Assembly: GCA_965153355.1 (NCBI GenBank)
Contig: OZ231127.1
Location: 10,478,001 to 10,542,000, forward strand
Direction: 5' to 3'
Length of the DNA: 64,000 nucleotides
DNA from: Flaccisagitta enflata
Lineage: Eukaryota; Chaetognatha; Sagittoidea; Aphragmophora
Below the pieces are notes generated by a model. The model had not been told where the DNA came from, did not search any database, and was given only the letters and a program-made list of their open reading frames with translations. Of this stretch, positions 47,701 to 55,370 are shown in pieces. Each line of letters starts with the position of its first letter. Position 1 is the first letter of the stretch. The translations under genes and the position numbers were made by a program.

Positions 47701-50700
47701 TAGTGTCATGATGAGTCTTACCATCTATTCGAGGTGGGTCCATTAGTGTCATGATGAGTCTTACCATCTATTCGAGGTGGGTCCATTAGTGTCATGATGA
47801 GTCTTACCATCTATTCGAGGTGGGTCCATTAGTGTCATGATGAGTCTTACCATCTATTCGAGGTGGGTCCATTAGTGTCATGATCAGTCTTACCATCTAT
47901 TCGAGGTGGGTCCATTAGTGTTCTGATGAGTCTTACCATCTATTCGAGGTGAGTCCATTAGTGTCATGATGAGTCTTACCATCTATTCGAGGTGGGTCCA
48001 TTAGTGTCATGATCAGTCTTACCATCTATTCGAGGTGGGTCCATTAATGTTCTGATGAGTCTTACCATCTATTCGAGGTGAGTCCATTAGTGTCATGATG
48101 AGTCTTACCATCTATTCGAGGTGGGTCCATTAGTGTCATGATCAGTCTTACCATCTATTCGAGGTGGGTCCATTAGTGTTCTGATGAGTCTTACCATCTA
48201 TTCGAGGTGAGTCCATTAGTGTCATGATGAGTCTTACCATCTATTCGAGGTGGGTCCATTAGTGTCATGATCAGTCTTACCATCTATTCGAGGTGGGTCC
48301 ATTAATGTTCTGATGAGTCTTACCATCTATTCGAGGTGGGTCCATTAGTGTCATGATCAGTCTTACCATCTATTCGAGGTGGGTCCATTAGTGTTCTGAT
48401 GAGTCTTACCATCTATTCGAGGTGAGTCCATTAGTGTCATGATCAGTCTTACCATCTATTCGAGGTGGGTCCATTAATGTTCTGATGAGTCTTACCATCT
48501 ATTCGAGGTGAGTCCATTAGTGTCATGATGAGTCTTACCATCTATTCGAGGTGGGTCCATTAGTGTCATGATCAGTCTTACCATCTATTCGAGGTGGGTC
48601 CATTAGTGTTCTGATGAGTCTTACCATCTATTCGAGGTGAGTCCATTAGTGTCATGATGAGTCTTACCATCTATTCGAGGTGGGTCCATTAGTGTCATGA
48701 TCAGTCTTACCATCTATTCGAGGTGGGTCCATTAATGTTCTGATGAGTCTTACCATCTATTCGAGGTGGGTCCATTAGTGTCATGATCAGTCTTACCATC
48801 TATTCGAGGTGGGTCCATTAGTGTTCTGATGAGTCTTACCATCTATTCGAGGTGAGTCCATTAGTGTCATGATCAGTCTTACCATCTATTCGAGGTGGGT
48901 CCATTAGTGTCATGATCAGTCTTACCATCTATTCGAGGTGGGTCCATTAATGTTCTGATGAGTCTTACCATCTATTCGAGGTGAGTCCATTAGTGTCATG
49001 ATGAGTCTTACCATCTATTTGAGGTGGGTCCATTAGTGTCATGATCAGTCTTACCATCTATTCGAGGTGGGTCCATTAGTGTTCTGATGAGTCTTACCAT
49101 CTATTCGAGGTGAGTCCATTAGTGTCATGATGAGTCTTACCATCTATTCGAGGTGGGTCCATTAGTGTCATGATCAGTCTTACCATCTATTCGAGGTGGG
49201 TCCATTAATGTTCTGATGAGTCTTACCATCTATTCGAGGTGAGTCCATTAGTGTCATGATGAGTCTTACCATCTATTCGAGGTGGGTCCATTAGTGTTCT
49301 GATGAGTCTTACCATCTATTCGAGGTGGGTCCATTAGTGTCATGATGAGTCTTACCATCTATTCGAGGTGGGTCCATTAGTGTTCTGATGAGTCTTACCA
49401 TCTATTCGAGGTTGGTACATACTCTTTAAGTGTCATTGATTCATTGTGATAAATATCGCCATGATTGTGTCACCACAAGTAATGGTGTTGGGGCCAGTAA
49501 TGGTGTTGGGGCCAGTAATGGTATTGGGGCCTAGTGAATTACCAAACGTGGAATTACCAATTTGATTTTCTATACGCTAGATAGAAATTGCAACATGGTG
49601 ATTAACCTTTTGAACCTCGTGAAACATCCCTGTTAGCTCTCTAAGTCTATAATGCAACGATATTTCTGGTGAAGATAATTAACTATTTGCAGATTTTTTC
49701 ACCAGGTAGAGCTTTATAAAATCTTCATTTTGCTCATAAATTTCACCTAAATTGCTTCATGCTAAATCGAATAGGATCAAAAACAGTAAAAAAATTTTCC
49801 ACATTCAAATCACTGAAAAATTACCTGGCAAAAATCATCAACTTCAGATATCTACCAAATCTATATAAAGATAGATAGTCAAATGCGGACTTCAAAGCTA
49901 AAAAGCTTATGAAAAATTCTTTGATTTGCCCTGATATTTTTTTAAAATTCTTTAAAATTAACGTTTTCTAAATTTAACCTAAGTCATTGAAAAACTAACA
50001 CTTAGGTGCTGCTAGCTAGTTGTCAAAAAGTGATAAATTTACAAATTAGCAAACCAAATTGGGGCTTACTATGGAAGTTGAGGAATCTACTAGGAATATC
50101 TTGACTAATATCCATTTATACAAAATTCAAATTGTTTTTCACCAGCAGTAATGAAGCATCTTCAGTTGTAGCTCTACCTTGGCAACAATTGTGGGACGGG
50201 TGGTAATTCGCATTTCCATTTGACTAGGCGATGGGTTTTGGCGAGACTTTCGGGGAATCCTCAAAAAGAATATCAAGTTATCAATTTCTTTAATCATTTT
50301 TGATTTTTGTCCTTGTCTAGACGATGGGTTTCGGCGAGACTGGTGAAGACGTCAATGTTGGATGCTTGAAAGACAAAGAAGTGAAATACCCGATGGATAT
50401 GGAAGACGGATTTGACGATGATACCTTTTCCGATTTCATCCAAGCTTACAAAAAGGTTAGTGGACTTGAAATCAACGATGTCGTTGAAAAGAATGAGTGC
50501 CCATGATTTCTTTTTTAAACGTGTTATCGAGTTTGTTGGTCCGTCTATCTCCGTTGCTTTGCATTTTTGGCGTTGTCTGTGTTCTCGTCCTTTTGTCCCT
50601 TTTGGAGCATCTTTTTTTGACGCTGACCCTGCCCTCTGCTGACTCCACTGACCCTGCCCACTGATCTCGCCCTCTGACGTCCCGCGCGCGACATAAACAT

Positions 50701-51671
50701 CCTTTTTTTCCAGCATCGTCTAATAAGCCATGCCACTGACAGTTAGCAGACCAACCCATTTTCGTTTATCTTTCGCCTGCTAGGGCAAAATTGCTCCCAA
50801 GTACAAATCTGAGAAGCCTCCGAGGAAGAACAACGGTCCCGTGAAAATCGTGGTCGCCAACACCTTCCAGCAAATCGTCGGGGATAAGACCAAAGACGTT
50901 CTGATCGAGTTCTACGCACCCTGGTGTGGACACTGCAAAGTAAGCGCTAATAGCAGCCCAAAGGCAGTAAGTGGTCAGCGGTACCCGTGCCCTGCTTGAG
51001 TAGGAAGTAGTTAAGGTTGAGAGGGAGCAGGGCAGCGGCCCCGAAGGGAACGAAGTCCTGTAGAACACAGGGGGAATCCGTCCGTCCGTCCGTCCGTCCG
51101 TCCGTCCGTCCGTCCGTCCGTCCGTCCGTCCGTCCGTCCGTCCATCTGTCTGTCTGTCCTGTCTGCCTTCCTTCTGTCCAGGATCCCCTGTCATTCAAAT
51201 TTTCATTGAATACCATGACAAAAGGCACTATATGGACAATGGTACCCTTGCCCTTATAGTCGAATTACGTAATTCGACTTTTTGAAACGTAGGGGAGAAA
51301 TAAATTTTTCCATTTTTGGTTTGGGGCAATTTTGAAAGTTGTGTAGTTTTTGGGCTGGGATGATACATTTTTGGATACTCACAGTTAAGAAAGAGCTTAT
51401 TTTTCTCTTTCAAATGGCGCCAACCAGAAGTCTCTACGATCATTAGTTTTGGCGTTATGAATTTTTGAATCTTTTTTTATCTTTTCGCATTTTTGAAAAA
51501 AATGATATTTTTCATAGATCCCATTTTTTAGCCTTTTGTAAAAATAGGATATACTAAAGATGTTAGGCAAATTGACCCTAAGTTTTATGACGCTAGCTTT
51601 GATGTTTTATTCTGCTAGAGAGAGAGAGAGAGAGAGAGACACACAGACACATGCACATTCACATGCATACA

Positions 51672-51705
<34 letters not shown>

Positions 51706-53455
51706 TAAGAGAGAGATGCTGAGAGAGAGAGAGAGAGAGAGAGAGCACACACAATTACACACACGGCGACACACCACCTTTGATAACCATATTTTGTAGG
51801 TTAAGTGGAGGGAGAGAGCAGGTCAGGATCTGGGTCTCTGAGGCCAGAATCTGGGTCTCAGAGACCAACTCTTGGTCTCAAATGCAAGGATTTCAGTTTC
51901 TGAGGCCAGGATATGGGCCTCCGAGGCTAGGATTTAGGTCTTTAAGGCCAGCACCTAGGTCTTGGAGGTCAGAATCTGGGTCCCAAAGGTCAGGATCTGG
52001 GTGTCTAATGCTTGGATGTGGGTTTTGGGAGCCAGGATCTAAGTTTAAGGGGCCAAGATGATAAAACTTAGGCCAGAATTCAGGTTTTATAGCCATATTT
52101 GGCCCATTTTACCTGGTCTTGTGACATTTTGCCTGGATTTGGCCCATTTTGGCTGGATTTTGGCCATTTTGCTTGGATTTGGGCCATACAGTTGGGATTT
52201 GGGCCCCAAAGGAGACAAATCCCTGAGGGTGGGGCGGGGGGGGGGGACGTACAGACGGACGTACGGATGGACAGATTCCCCCTGTGTTCTACAGGACTTC
52301 GTCCCCTTCGGGGCCGCTGCCCAAAAATGGACCCCTTGTTTAGAAATTGGACCCATAGTTTTGAAAATAGACCCATGTTGAGATAATGGACCTCATGTCC
52401 TGATTATGGACCCATTATTTTGAACAACGACCCCAAATAAAAAAAAATGGACTCATAGTCGAAAAACAATGGGCCCCGTGCCATAGGGCCCCATTTTGCC
52501 TTGGGTCATGTCTCTGAAATTGATATCTGATTTTACGTTTGTCTATTTCTCAGAGCTTGGAGCCCATCTACAAGCAGCTTGGAGAGAAGTTCAAAAAGTT
52601 GAGTCCTGATGTGGTCATCGCCAAAATGGACGCGACCGCCAACGACAAAATGCCCGGTTATGAAGTCAGCGGATTCCCAACGATCTATTTTGCTCCCAAG
52701 AATGCGAAAGACAAGGTAAGGCACGGTGTACAAGGTGCTCAAGGTAGTACACGGTGTTTTCTTCCTTTCTCAGATTTATTCGACCAACGGCTTTTTATTA
52801 GTCATCGAAAGCTTTTCGTCAATCACGTGTACCCTGATTTACTATTCTTCTCCCCATCCCTTGAATTGAATTTTCTCCTTCTTACCCTTTGCTTTTCTTC
52901 TTTTCTATTTCTTTTCTCTCTTCTTCTTTTCTCTCTTCTTCTTTTCTCTCTCCTTCTTTTCTCTCTCCTTTTCTCCCTCTTTCCCTTTTCTCCTTCTTTC
53001 CCTTTTCGTTTCTCCTTCTTTCTCTATTCTAATTCTTTTCTCTGTTTTACCCTTTCTTGTCTCTTTTCTCCTCTCCTTTTCTCCTTTCTTTTCCCGTTCT
53101 TTCCCTTTTCTTTTCTCCTTCTCAACCTTTTCATTTCTCCTTTTCTCTTTTCTTTTTCCTTCTTTCGGCTTCATTCCCGCCTTTCCCCTTTCTTCCTCCT
53201 CCCTTCCTCTCCCCTTCTATCTTTATTCCTTCTCCTTTCGCCCCCCCCTCTCCCTTCCCCCCTCCCTTCCCCCCCCCCAACCACCCTCACTTCCACTTTC
53301 TTTCTACATCACTACTTCCTTCCTTTATTTCCTTTCTTCCATCCTTTATTTCCCGTTATCAGCCGATTTCGTATTCTGGGGATCGAAGTCTGGAAGACTT
53401 GGAGAAGTTCATCAAGAAGCATTCCACCATCGCCGCGGTCAAGGACGAATTATAA
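20766..53455 (+). CDS. PDIA4: Protein disulfide isomerase A4 / ERp72, 16 exons
   Basis: Exons: 20766-20981, 21221-21258, 21392-21545, 22407-22524, 25632-25710, 37963-38062, 39290-39421, 39699-39824, 42016-42121, 43040-43188, 43269-43295, 46819-46965, 50321-50455, 50784-50939, 52554-52715, 53363-53455. Total 1938 nt, 645 residues, the same length I recall for human PDIA4. All introns are GT/AG and all phases agree. The protein has an N-terminal signal segment ([13 protein letters not shown]), an acidic stretch, three thioredoxin domains each with WCGHC (Trp codons split by introns for the first two; third in exon 14), a b-b' region and a C-terminal KDEL. It oxidises and rearranges disulfides of nascent proteins in the ER lumen. 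Exon 11 is a 27 nt microexon that restores the b' domain. Introns hold most of the repeats in this window; intron 5 is 12.25 kb. Confidence 0.96.
21804..22184 (-). mobile_element. Helentron-associated-like element (reverse), intron 3
   Basis: Reverse strand begins with hairpin AGTCGCGTGCTACACGACT, then AGAAGCCACTTTTCGGTCC and GTCC repeats, and ends GCACGCGACGTTGGTC. The left end matches 42713-42775 closely. Confidence 0.65.
22690..23215. repeat. GAAA/GATA-rich low-complexity DNA
   Basis: In PDIA4 intron 4. AAAGATAGAAAGA units, then longer repeats containing GGAAATTGGGAGGGAA. No gene is seen. Confidence 0.9.
23224..23558. mobile_element. Foldback element, 335 bp
   Basis: Left end AAATCGCTAGCACCCCTACC pairs with the right end GGTAGGGGTGCTAGCGATTT; inner arms also pair (GGCGTTTTTCG region against CGCCATCAAGGCG with divergence). 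In PDIA4 intron 4. Confidence 0.85.
23826..25610 (+). mobile_element. Hairpin-(GTCT)-satellite element, family B, copy 1
   Basis: Modules in order: terminal hairpin CCGACGAACAGTTTTCGTCGG; a GTCTGTTTGTCTGTCTG tract; about 180 bp tandem repeats containing GGTAGTAAAG and TTCGAATTAAATCTGAAG (to about 24600); a 19 bp minisatellite; T-rich TTTGAAA DNA; then two hairpins, GAGTTGCGTTTACGCAAC and GTCCCCAGTCGGGGAC, the latter inside a longer GCTTCAAAAATTACA stem. The same module order is at 32165-33425. Confidence 0.8.
24684..25150. repeat. 19 bp minisatellite, about 24 copies
   Basis: Repeats of CTACTGTCATCATCTTCAA with drift. Because 19 is not a multiple of 3, all forward frames look alike and open; these frames are not genes. 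It is the variable module of element family B, copy 1. Confidence 0.95.
26106..26383. mobile_element. MITE-like element, 278 bp
   Basis: TTACACTCTTT...TTATAAGAACG at the left pairs with GTTCTTATAAAACAAAGAGTGTAA at the right (each end listed in parts). Inside, TGAAGCCTT and TGTTCTT words recur. Non-coding, PDIA4 intron 5. Confidence 0.7.
26384..27939. other. Intron 5 segment without genes
   Basis: Contains degenerate GTCC-element fragments (26690-26830, with GGCGGTTTTTGC and CCTGCCCAC words also seen at 31394 and near 39940) and a short tandem repeat at 27590-27745 built around ACACGTAACCGTAGGCTAT. No coding evidence. Confidence 0.5.
27940..28554. mobile_element. Foldback element, 615 bp
   Basis: GTACCTTCCGAGCAAACCCG at the left returns as CGGGTTTGCTCGGAAGGTTC at the right. 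Arms of nearly 300 bp pair with modest divergence (for example GAAATCAAAGTG, ATTGGATTCAGCAGAAAATT, CAAGAACAGCTCAATCAGAC). Centre about 28245. No open frame. Confidence 0.9.
28644..30049. mobile_element. TIR element, 1.4 kb, non-coding
   Basis: TACTATCTTCC then A9 then TGTTGCA at the left pairs with TTGCAACA, T9, GGAAGATAGTA at the right. Internal sequence includes an AAAGTCGAAG/CTTCGACTTT hairpin at 29166 and a stretch (29180-29410) related to 51258-51520. No transposase is recognisable. Confidence 0.65.
30046..30457. mobile_element. MITE-like element, 412 bp
   Basis: GTACTACGCGAATC, A-run, GCCGCAC at the left pairs with GTGCGGC, T-run, ATTCGCGTAGTAC at the right; about 28 bp TIRs. It abuts the end of the preceding element. 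Non-coding. Confidence 0.8.
30743..30887. repeat. (CA)n microsatellite
   Basis: About 145 bp of nearly pure CA with CACG variants at both edges. Confidence 0.97.
30945..31003 (-). mobile_element. Fragment of hairpin-(GTCC) element (reverse)
   Basis: Reverse strand reads AGTCGCGTATGCGGCGCGTT, then AGTCGGTCGGTCCGTC. This matches the left end of the family but the other end is not found. Confidence 0.45.
31082..31348 (-). pseudogene. Possible H-type lectin domain fragment
   Basis: An 88-codon antisense open frame in PDIA4 intron 5. The part [19 protein letters not shown] resembles the start of H-lectin (discoidin-like) domains, which begin with a similar Thr-Phe-x-x-Pro-Phe-x-x-Pro-Pro pattern. 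No splice partners, no full domain. Could be a chance frame or a gene fragment carried by repeats. Confidence 0.2.
31316..31510 (+). mobile_element. Helentron-associated-like element
   Basis: Decayed left hairpin TCGCGTGCAGGTGACTCTAC, then GTCTGTCGGTCCG, an inner GGCGGTTTTTGCATTACTGC block, and the right end ACGCGACTTGAG followed by GGCCTTGTTTTT. Confidence 0.6.
32165..33425 (+). mobile_element. Hairpin-(GTCT)-satellite element, family B, copy 2
   Basis: Same order as 23826-25610: CCGACGAACAGTTTTCGTCGG hairpin, GTCTGTGTGTCTGTGTGTC tract, three 180 bp repeats, AGGTTTGCCGTCA, a different minisatellite (about 22 bp, GGTATGCCGTCATGGAC, four copies at 33005-33075), T-rich TTTGAAA DNA, then AGTCGCGTTTACGCGAC and GTCCCCAGTCGGGGAC hairpins. 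Only the minisatellite module differs in kind between the copies. Confidence 0.8.
33426..34670. other. Intron 5 segment without genes
   Basis: AT-rich to 34080, then a C-rich patch (34370-34410) and a C15 run near 34520. No coding or mobile-element ends seen. Confidence 0.5.
34600..34800 (+). mobile_element. Family C element end, copy
   Basis: GAGGCCTA-type minisatellite remnants, then GGAC-rich tract, then TCCCCCTGTGTTCTCTAGGA followed by CTTTGTCCCCATTGGGGCCG. It is a diverged copy of the ends of the 51030-52322 element. Confidence 0.6.
35640..35915. repeat. (GAAA)n and GAGATAAA microsatellite
   Basis: Pure GAAA between about 35706 and 35788 with GAAAAGGAGAAAA and GAGATAAA units after it. 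Confidence 0.95.
35957..36090 (+). mobile_element. Helentron-associated-like element with empty site
   Basis: Left hairpin AGATGTGTCATCGCATCT, then CGATAAGAGGGTCTGTCC and GTCGGTCGGTCC; right end GACGCATC, then CGGGCTTGTTTTTTTA. The paralogous site near 36650 reads TTTGGTTTTTTTTATATGCT without the insert. Confidence 0.75.
36271..36403 (+). mobile_element. Helentron-associated-like element with empty site
   Basis: Left AGGTGCGACAAAGCACCT, CTATAACTGGCTGTGTCC, GGTTGGTCGGTTGGTC tract; right GTCGCACCT, then TTGGCCTTGTTT. The paralogous segment near 36835 reads ATCATTTTAATTGTACTTCT, an empty site. Confidence 0.8.
36560..36602 (+). pseudogene. Decayed copy of PDIA4 exon 6 start
   Basis: TTAG followed by GTGCGGTCATTGCAAACGGT and AAAGCC, then a remnant of GAAAGCGGCTAA. 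It copies the exon encoding the second CGHC site but has lost about 9 bases and carries a TAA, so it cannot serve as the exon. Confidence 0.85.
37012..37933. mobile_element. TIR element, 922 bp, GGGGTAAAATGGGTCA ends
   Basis: TIRs of 28 bp: TTAGGGTGAAGTGGGGTAAA(ATGGGTCA) and its complement ending CTACCCTAA, 26 of 28 matching. Further inverted copies of CCATTTTACCCCA lie inside at 37200-37240 and 37546. Non-coding. Absent from the paralogous duplicate at about 36520. Confidence 0.85.
38150..38740. mobile_element. Foldback element, 590 bp
   Basis: TACGCTGAGGAGAATACACT at the left returns as AGTGTATTCTCCTCAGCGTA at the right; arms of about 290 bp around a T-rich loop near 38445. Lies 87 bp downstream of exon 6. 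Confidence 0.9.
39006..39262 (+). mobile_element. Helentron-associated-like element
   Basis: Left AGTTGCGGACAGGCAACT, CTATAAGAGGCTTTGTCC, seven GTCC-type units; right GTCCGCAAC, then ACTTGTTTTT. The left GTTGCGGAC and right GTCCGCAAC are inverted repeats with the right copy about 30 bp inside the end. Ends 27 bp before exon 7. Confidence 0.8.
40146..42015 (+). repeat. Exon-edge array: 19 copies of exon 9 acceptor region
   Basis: Unit of 98-99 bp. Each copy has a pyrimidine tract, CCTAG, then GCTGGACATGACATGCGAGA, TGACTGGACCATGCTACATT and CATTCTTGTCTTCTGTCG. This is the acceptor and first part of PDIA4 exon 9; only the twentieth and last copy (42016) runs on into real exon sequence. Copy starts are evenly spaced from 40146 to 41916. 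No good donor lies within a unit, and reading on from any decoy acceptor meets TAG at the next acceptor. Confidence 0.93.
42305..42714. mobile_element. Foldback element, 410 bp
   Basis: CTACAGACAGGACCCTAATA returns as TATTAGGGTCCTGTCTGTAG at the right end. Arms of about 180 bp pair, including GGTGGATACAATTGGCGCCA. In PDIA4 intron 9; a GTCC element begins where it ends. Confidence 0.9.
42713..43005 (+). mobile_element. Helentron-associated-like element
   Basis: Left hairpin AGTCGTGTAGCACGCGACT, then CTATATGCCACTTTTCGATC, a CGTCTGTCCGTCAGTCAGTC tract; right end GCACGCGACTTAGG, then GACCTTGTT. Ends 35 bp before exon 10. Confidence 0.75.
43425..43620. repeat. 14 bp G-rich minisatellite
   Basis: AGTGGGCAGTGGGG units, about 14 copies, PDIA4 intron 11. 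Related to the arrays at 45463 and 45930. Confidence 0.93.
44105..45215. repeat. Interstitial telomere-like satellite
   Basis: Mostly an 18 bp unit, AACCTCAACCCTAAACCT, which is three diverged telomeric hexamers. It encloses true (CCCTAA)n stretches (44515-44580, 44625-44655) and an inverted TTAGGG block (44697-44790), separated by short unique sequence. Lies in PDIA4 intron 11. Confidence 0.93.
45463..45660. repeat. 14 bp G-rich minisatellite
   Basis: GTGGGGAGTGGCAA and GTGGGGAGTGGGAA units, about 14 copies. Confidence 0.93.
45930..46412. repeat. 14 bp G-rich minisatellite with inverted tail
   Basis: About 27 copies of GTGGGGAGTGGCAA to 46312, then 65 bp of other sequence and a short inverted stretch (CACTGCCCACTCCCCACTTG) at 46376-46412. 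Long frames on both strands are repeat artefacts. Confidence 0.93.
46473..46683. mobile_element. MITE, 211 bp, TA-bounded
   Basis: TAGGGGAGAGTGGGGCTATT and GGGACACGGGAAATTCGGGA at the left pair with the right end TCCCGAATTTCCCGTGTCCC, AAATAGCCCCACCCTCCCCT. TIRs of about 47 bp. Ends in TA as in Tc1/mariner-type MITEs. Non-coding. Confidence 0.85.
46966..49415 (+). repeat. Exon-edge array: about 58 copies of exon 12 donor region
   Basis: Unit of about 42 bp: GATGAGTCTTACCATCTATT, CGAG, then GTGAGTCC or GTGGGTCC, ATTAGTGTCAT. The first 24 bases copy the end of PDIA4 exon 12 (real: TATTACCATCTATTTGAG), the rest copies the start of its intron including the donor. Units recur in threes: GTGAGT with TCATGATGAG, GTGGGT with TCATGATCAG, GTGGGT with TTCTGATGAG, a higher-order repeat of about 126 bp. 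Reading past the true donor meets TGA within the first unit. Confidence 0.93.
49416..50224. other. Intron 12 tail, no gene
   Basis: AT-rich unique sequence apart from a short GGGGCCAGTAATGGTGTT triplication at 49485-49530. Confidence 0.6.
50225..50256 (+). repeat. Single upstream copy of exon 13 start
   Basis: CTAG then GCGATGGGTTTTGGCGAGAC repeats the true boundary at 50317-50340 (CTAG, ACGATGGGTTTCGGCGAGAC) with two mismatches. A decoy acceptor edge 96 bp upstream. Confidence 0.8.
51030..52322. mobile_element. Family C element with about 53 bp inverted ends
   Basis: Left GGGCAGCGGCCCCGAAGGGA, ACGAAGTCCTGTAGAACACA, GGGGGAATC is matched in reverse complement at the right end with about one mismatch. 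Each is followed inward by a CGTC/GGAC tract (51078-51140 and 52240-52275). Inside are a stretch related to 29166-29410 (AGTCGAATTACGTAATTCGACT hairpin at 51258), GA/CA microsatellites and a 26 bp-style GGATCTGGGTCTCTGAGGC minisatellite (51810-52065). It may be one element or two in opposite orientation. Confidence 0.7.
51617..51760. repeat. (GA)n and (CA)n microsatellites
   Basis: GAGAGA, ACACAC and GAGAGA blocks in PDIA4 intron 14. Confidence 0.95.
52860..53330. repeat. Pyrimidine-rich tract
   Basis: CTTTTCTC-rich DNA filling most of PDIA4 intron 15. The 312-codon open frame that runs from exon 15 through it is an artefact of readthrough. Confidence 0.9.
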
Positions 53456-53817
53456 CCCAAACCTCAACGATTGTTAACTTTCAGCTCTTTACAAGTAGTT
53501 TATACTCATCGTCGTTGTTGTTGTCCCTCTATCAGTCTCTGGTCTCAACAATCAAACAGTTTATTATCTTTACATTCGACTAACCGTTACTATATGCAAC
53601 TGTGTCCCCATGGCCCCGTGCCACTGCAGACAATTTATTACGCGCGCGCGAGAGAGAGTAACAATGAACTACAAATGAACACGATGAAATTCCCGGCGTC
53701 TGCGGTTTTTAAAAGTCACGCGACATTTTTTGGCTGATTCATGCAACCTCTTTTGAGTCTTGATATTATTTTTGATTGAAAAAAAAAAAAAACAACCTTT
53801 TCACTCATCGAGACTGA

Positions 53818-54130
53818 AAATCGTAGACGGAAAGGCGTCGTTAACTCATTTGTGTGTGTTTGTGTTTGAGACTGACAGTTTTGATGTTTGCAAGTGTGTG
53901 TGTGTGTGTGCGTGTGCGTGCTTTGTGTGTGTGCGCGCGTGTGTGTGCGCGCGTGTGTGTGCGCGTGTAACTGGAAATCGTAGACGCAAAGGCGTCGTTA
54001 ACTCATGTGTGTGTGTGTGTTTGAGAATGACAGTTTTAATGTTTGCAAGTGTGTGTGTGTGTGTGTGTGTGCGCGTGTGTGAGCGCATACGTGTGTGCGT
54101 GCGTGCGTGCGTGTGAGTGAAAGTGTGTGT
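53818..54130. repeat. Duplicated block with (GT)n
   Basis: The 130 bp block AATCGTAGACG...GGCGTCGTTAACTCAT...GTTTGCAAGTGTGTGTG occurs twice in tandem (53818 and 53977), each with GT/GC microsatellite. Confidence 0.85.
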
Positions 54131-54367
54131 GTATCAAAAGGACAAAAATCATTCCAAGTTTCCAGCCGGGTGTCAGTCAACACATAGAACTTTATCCTTC
54201 CGCGTAACTTCTGAACCTTGGCAGCAGAACACAAAATATAGAATGAGAAAAAAACAACAAAGAAGAAAAAAAAATTCCTGTTTTTTTCCCCGGTCTCTCC
54301 ACGGGAGGTGCTTGTTTTTGTTTCCTTCACACTTCCTGCCTTATTACTCTTTTCCTATTATGAATTT

Positions 54368-54749
54368 TTAGTCACGTACACGCGACTCTACACCCCGCTT
54401 TGTCGGTCGGTCCGTCCGTCCGTCCGTCCGTCGGTCCGTCCGTCCGTCCGTCACACTTTACTTTTTTGTAATATAACGTCAACTCTTAGGTCATTTTAAA
54501 TCATTTTAAGTCAATAATAGTTATTCTGAGTCATTTTTAGTCATTTTGGGTCATTCTAAGTCATTTTAAGTTATTCTAAGTCATTTTAAGTCATTTTTGG
54601 TCATTGGGTTTTTTAGGCATTTTAAGTCCTTTTAGGGCATTTTAGGTCATTCTAAATCATTGAAAGTCATTCTAAGTCATTCTGAGTCAGTCTAAGTCAT
54701 TCTTAGTCTGTAAGTCTCGCACGCGACTTATAGGTGTTGGCCTTGTTTT
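54368..54749 (+). mobile_element. Helentron-associated-like element with 10 bp satellite
   Basis: Left hairpin AGTCACGTACACGCGACT, CTACACCCCGCTTTGTCGGT, long GTCC tract, then AAGTCATTTT repeats (54480-54700), right end GCACGCGACTTATAGG then TTGGCCTTGTTTTC. The best complete example of the family in this window. Confidence 0.85.
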
Positions 54750-54758
54750 CTTATCTCG

Positions 54759-54793
<35 letters not shown>

Positions 54794-55109
54794 TTAGTCA
54801 AAGGGCAAAGAAAGTGAGCGGTTCGGAGAGGGGGGAGGGGAAGCCGGTATTTGGTCTATGTGGAGAGGATAAAGGACAAAAATGTACGATGCACTTATCG
54901 ATTTAGTTTTATCGGTGGAAAAAGTGCTACTTTAGACGTGTTTATGCACTATGCAAGACTTCCTTGGAGTAGTTTCCCTTCCCTCTCTGCTTGAATGGTC
55001 TGTACCGAAGTTAAAATTTCATCAATGAATTTGCATACTCATTATTTTTTCTCGTCCCATTTATGAAGTACACCGAATTACCGATCAAATTTTTGTCAGT
55101 TTATCTTCC

Positions 55110-55122
55110 TTTTTTTCTCTTT

Positions 55123-55198
<76 letters not shown>

Positions 55199-55370
55199 TT
55201 TCTCTTTCTTTTTCTCTTTTGTCGTTTCTGCCTTCCATTCCTTATTCCCTTCTATCTCTTTCTCTCTCCGTCATTCTTTTTTTTTCTTTTTTCTTTATTT
55301 CTTTCTTTCTCTCTTTCTTTCTCTCTTTCTTTCTCTCTTTCTTTCTCATGTTATCTCTCTTGTTATCTCA
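55110..55370. repeat. (CTTT)n microsatellite
   Basis: Pure CTTT between about 55120 and 55198, then CTCTTTCT-type units. Confidence 0.95.

Noticed and set aside
46966-49415. Regular repeats resembling a CRISPR array
   Set aside because: The repeats are contiguous copies without unique spacers, lie in an animal intron and copy the adjacent exon edge.
52539-53477. 312-codon frame covering PDIA4 exon 15
   Set aside because: Real exon 15 read through its donor into a pyrimidine-rich intron; splice sites and phases give the KDEL end instead.
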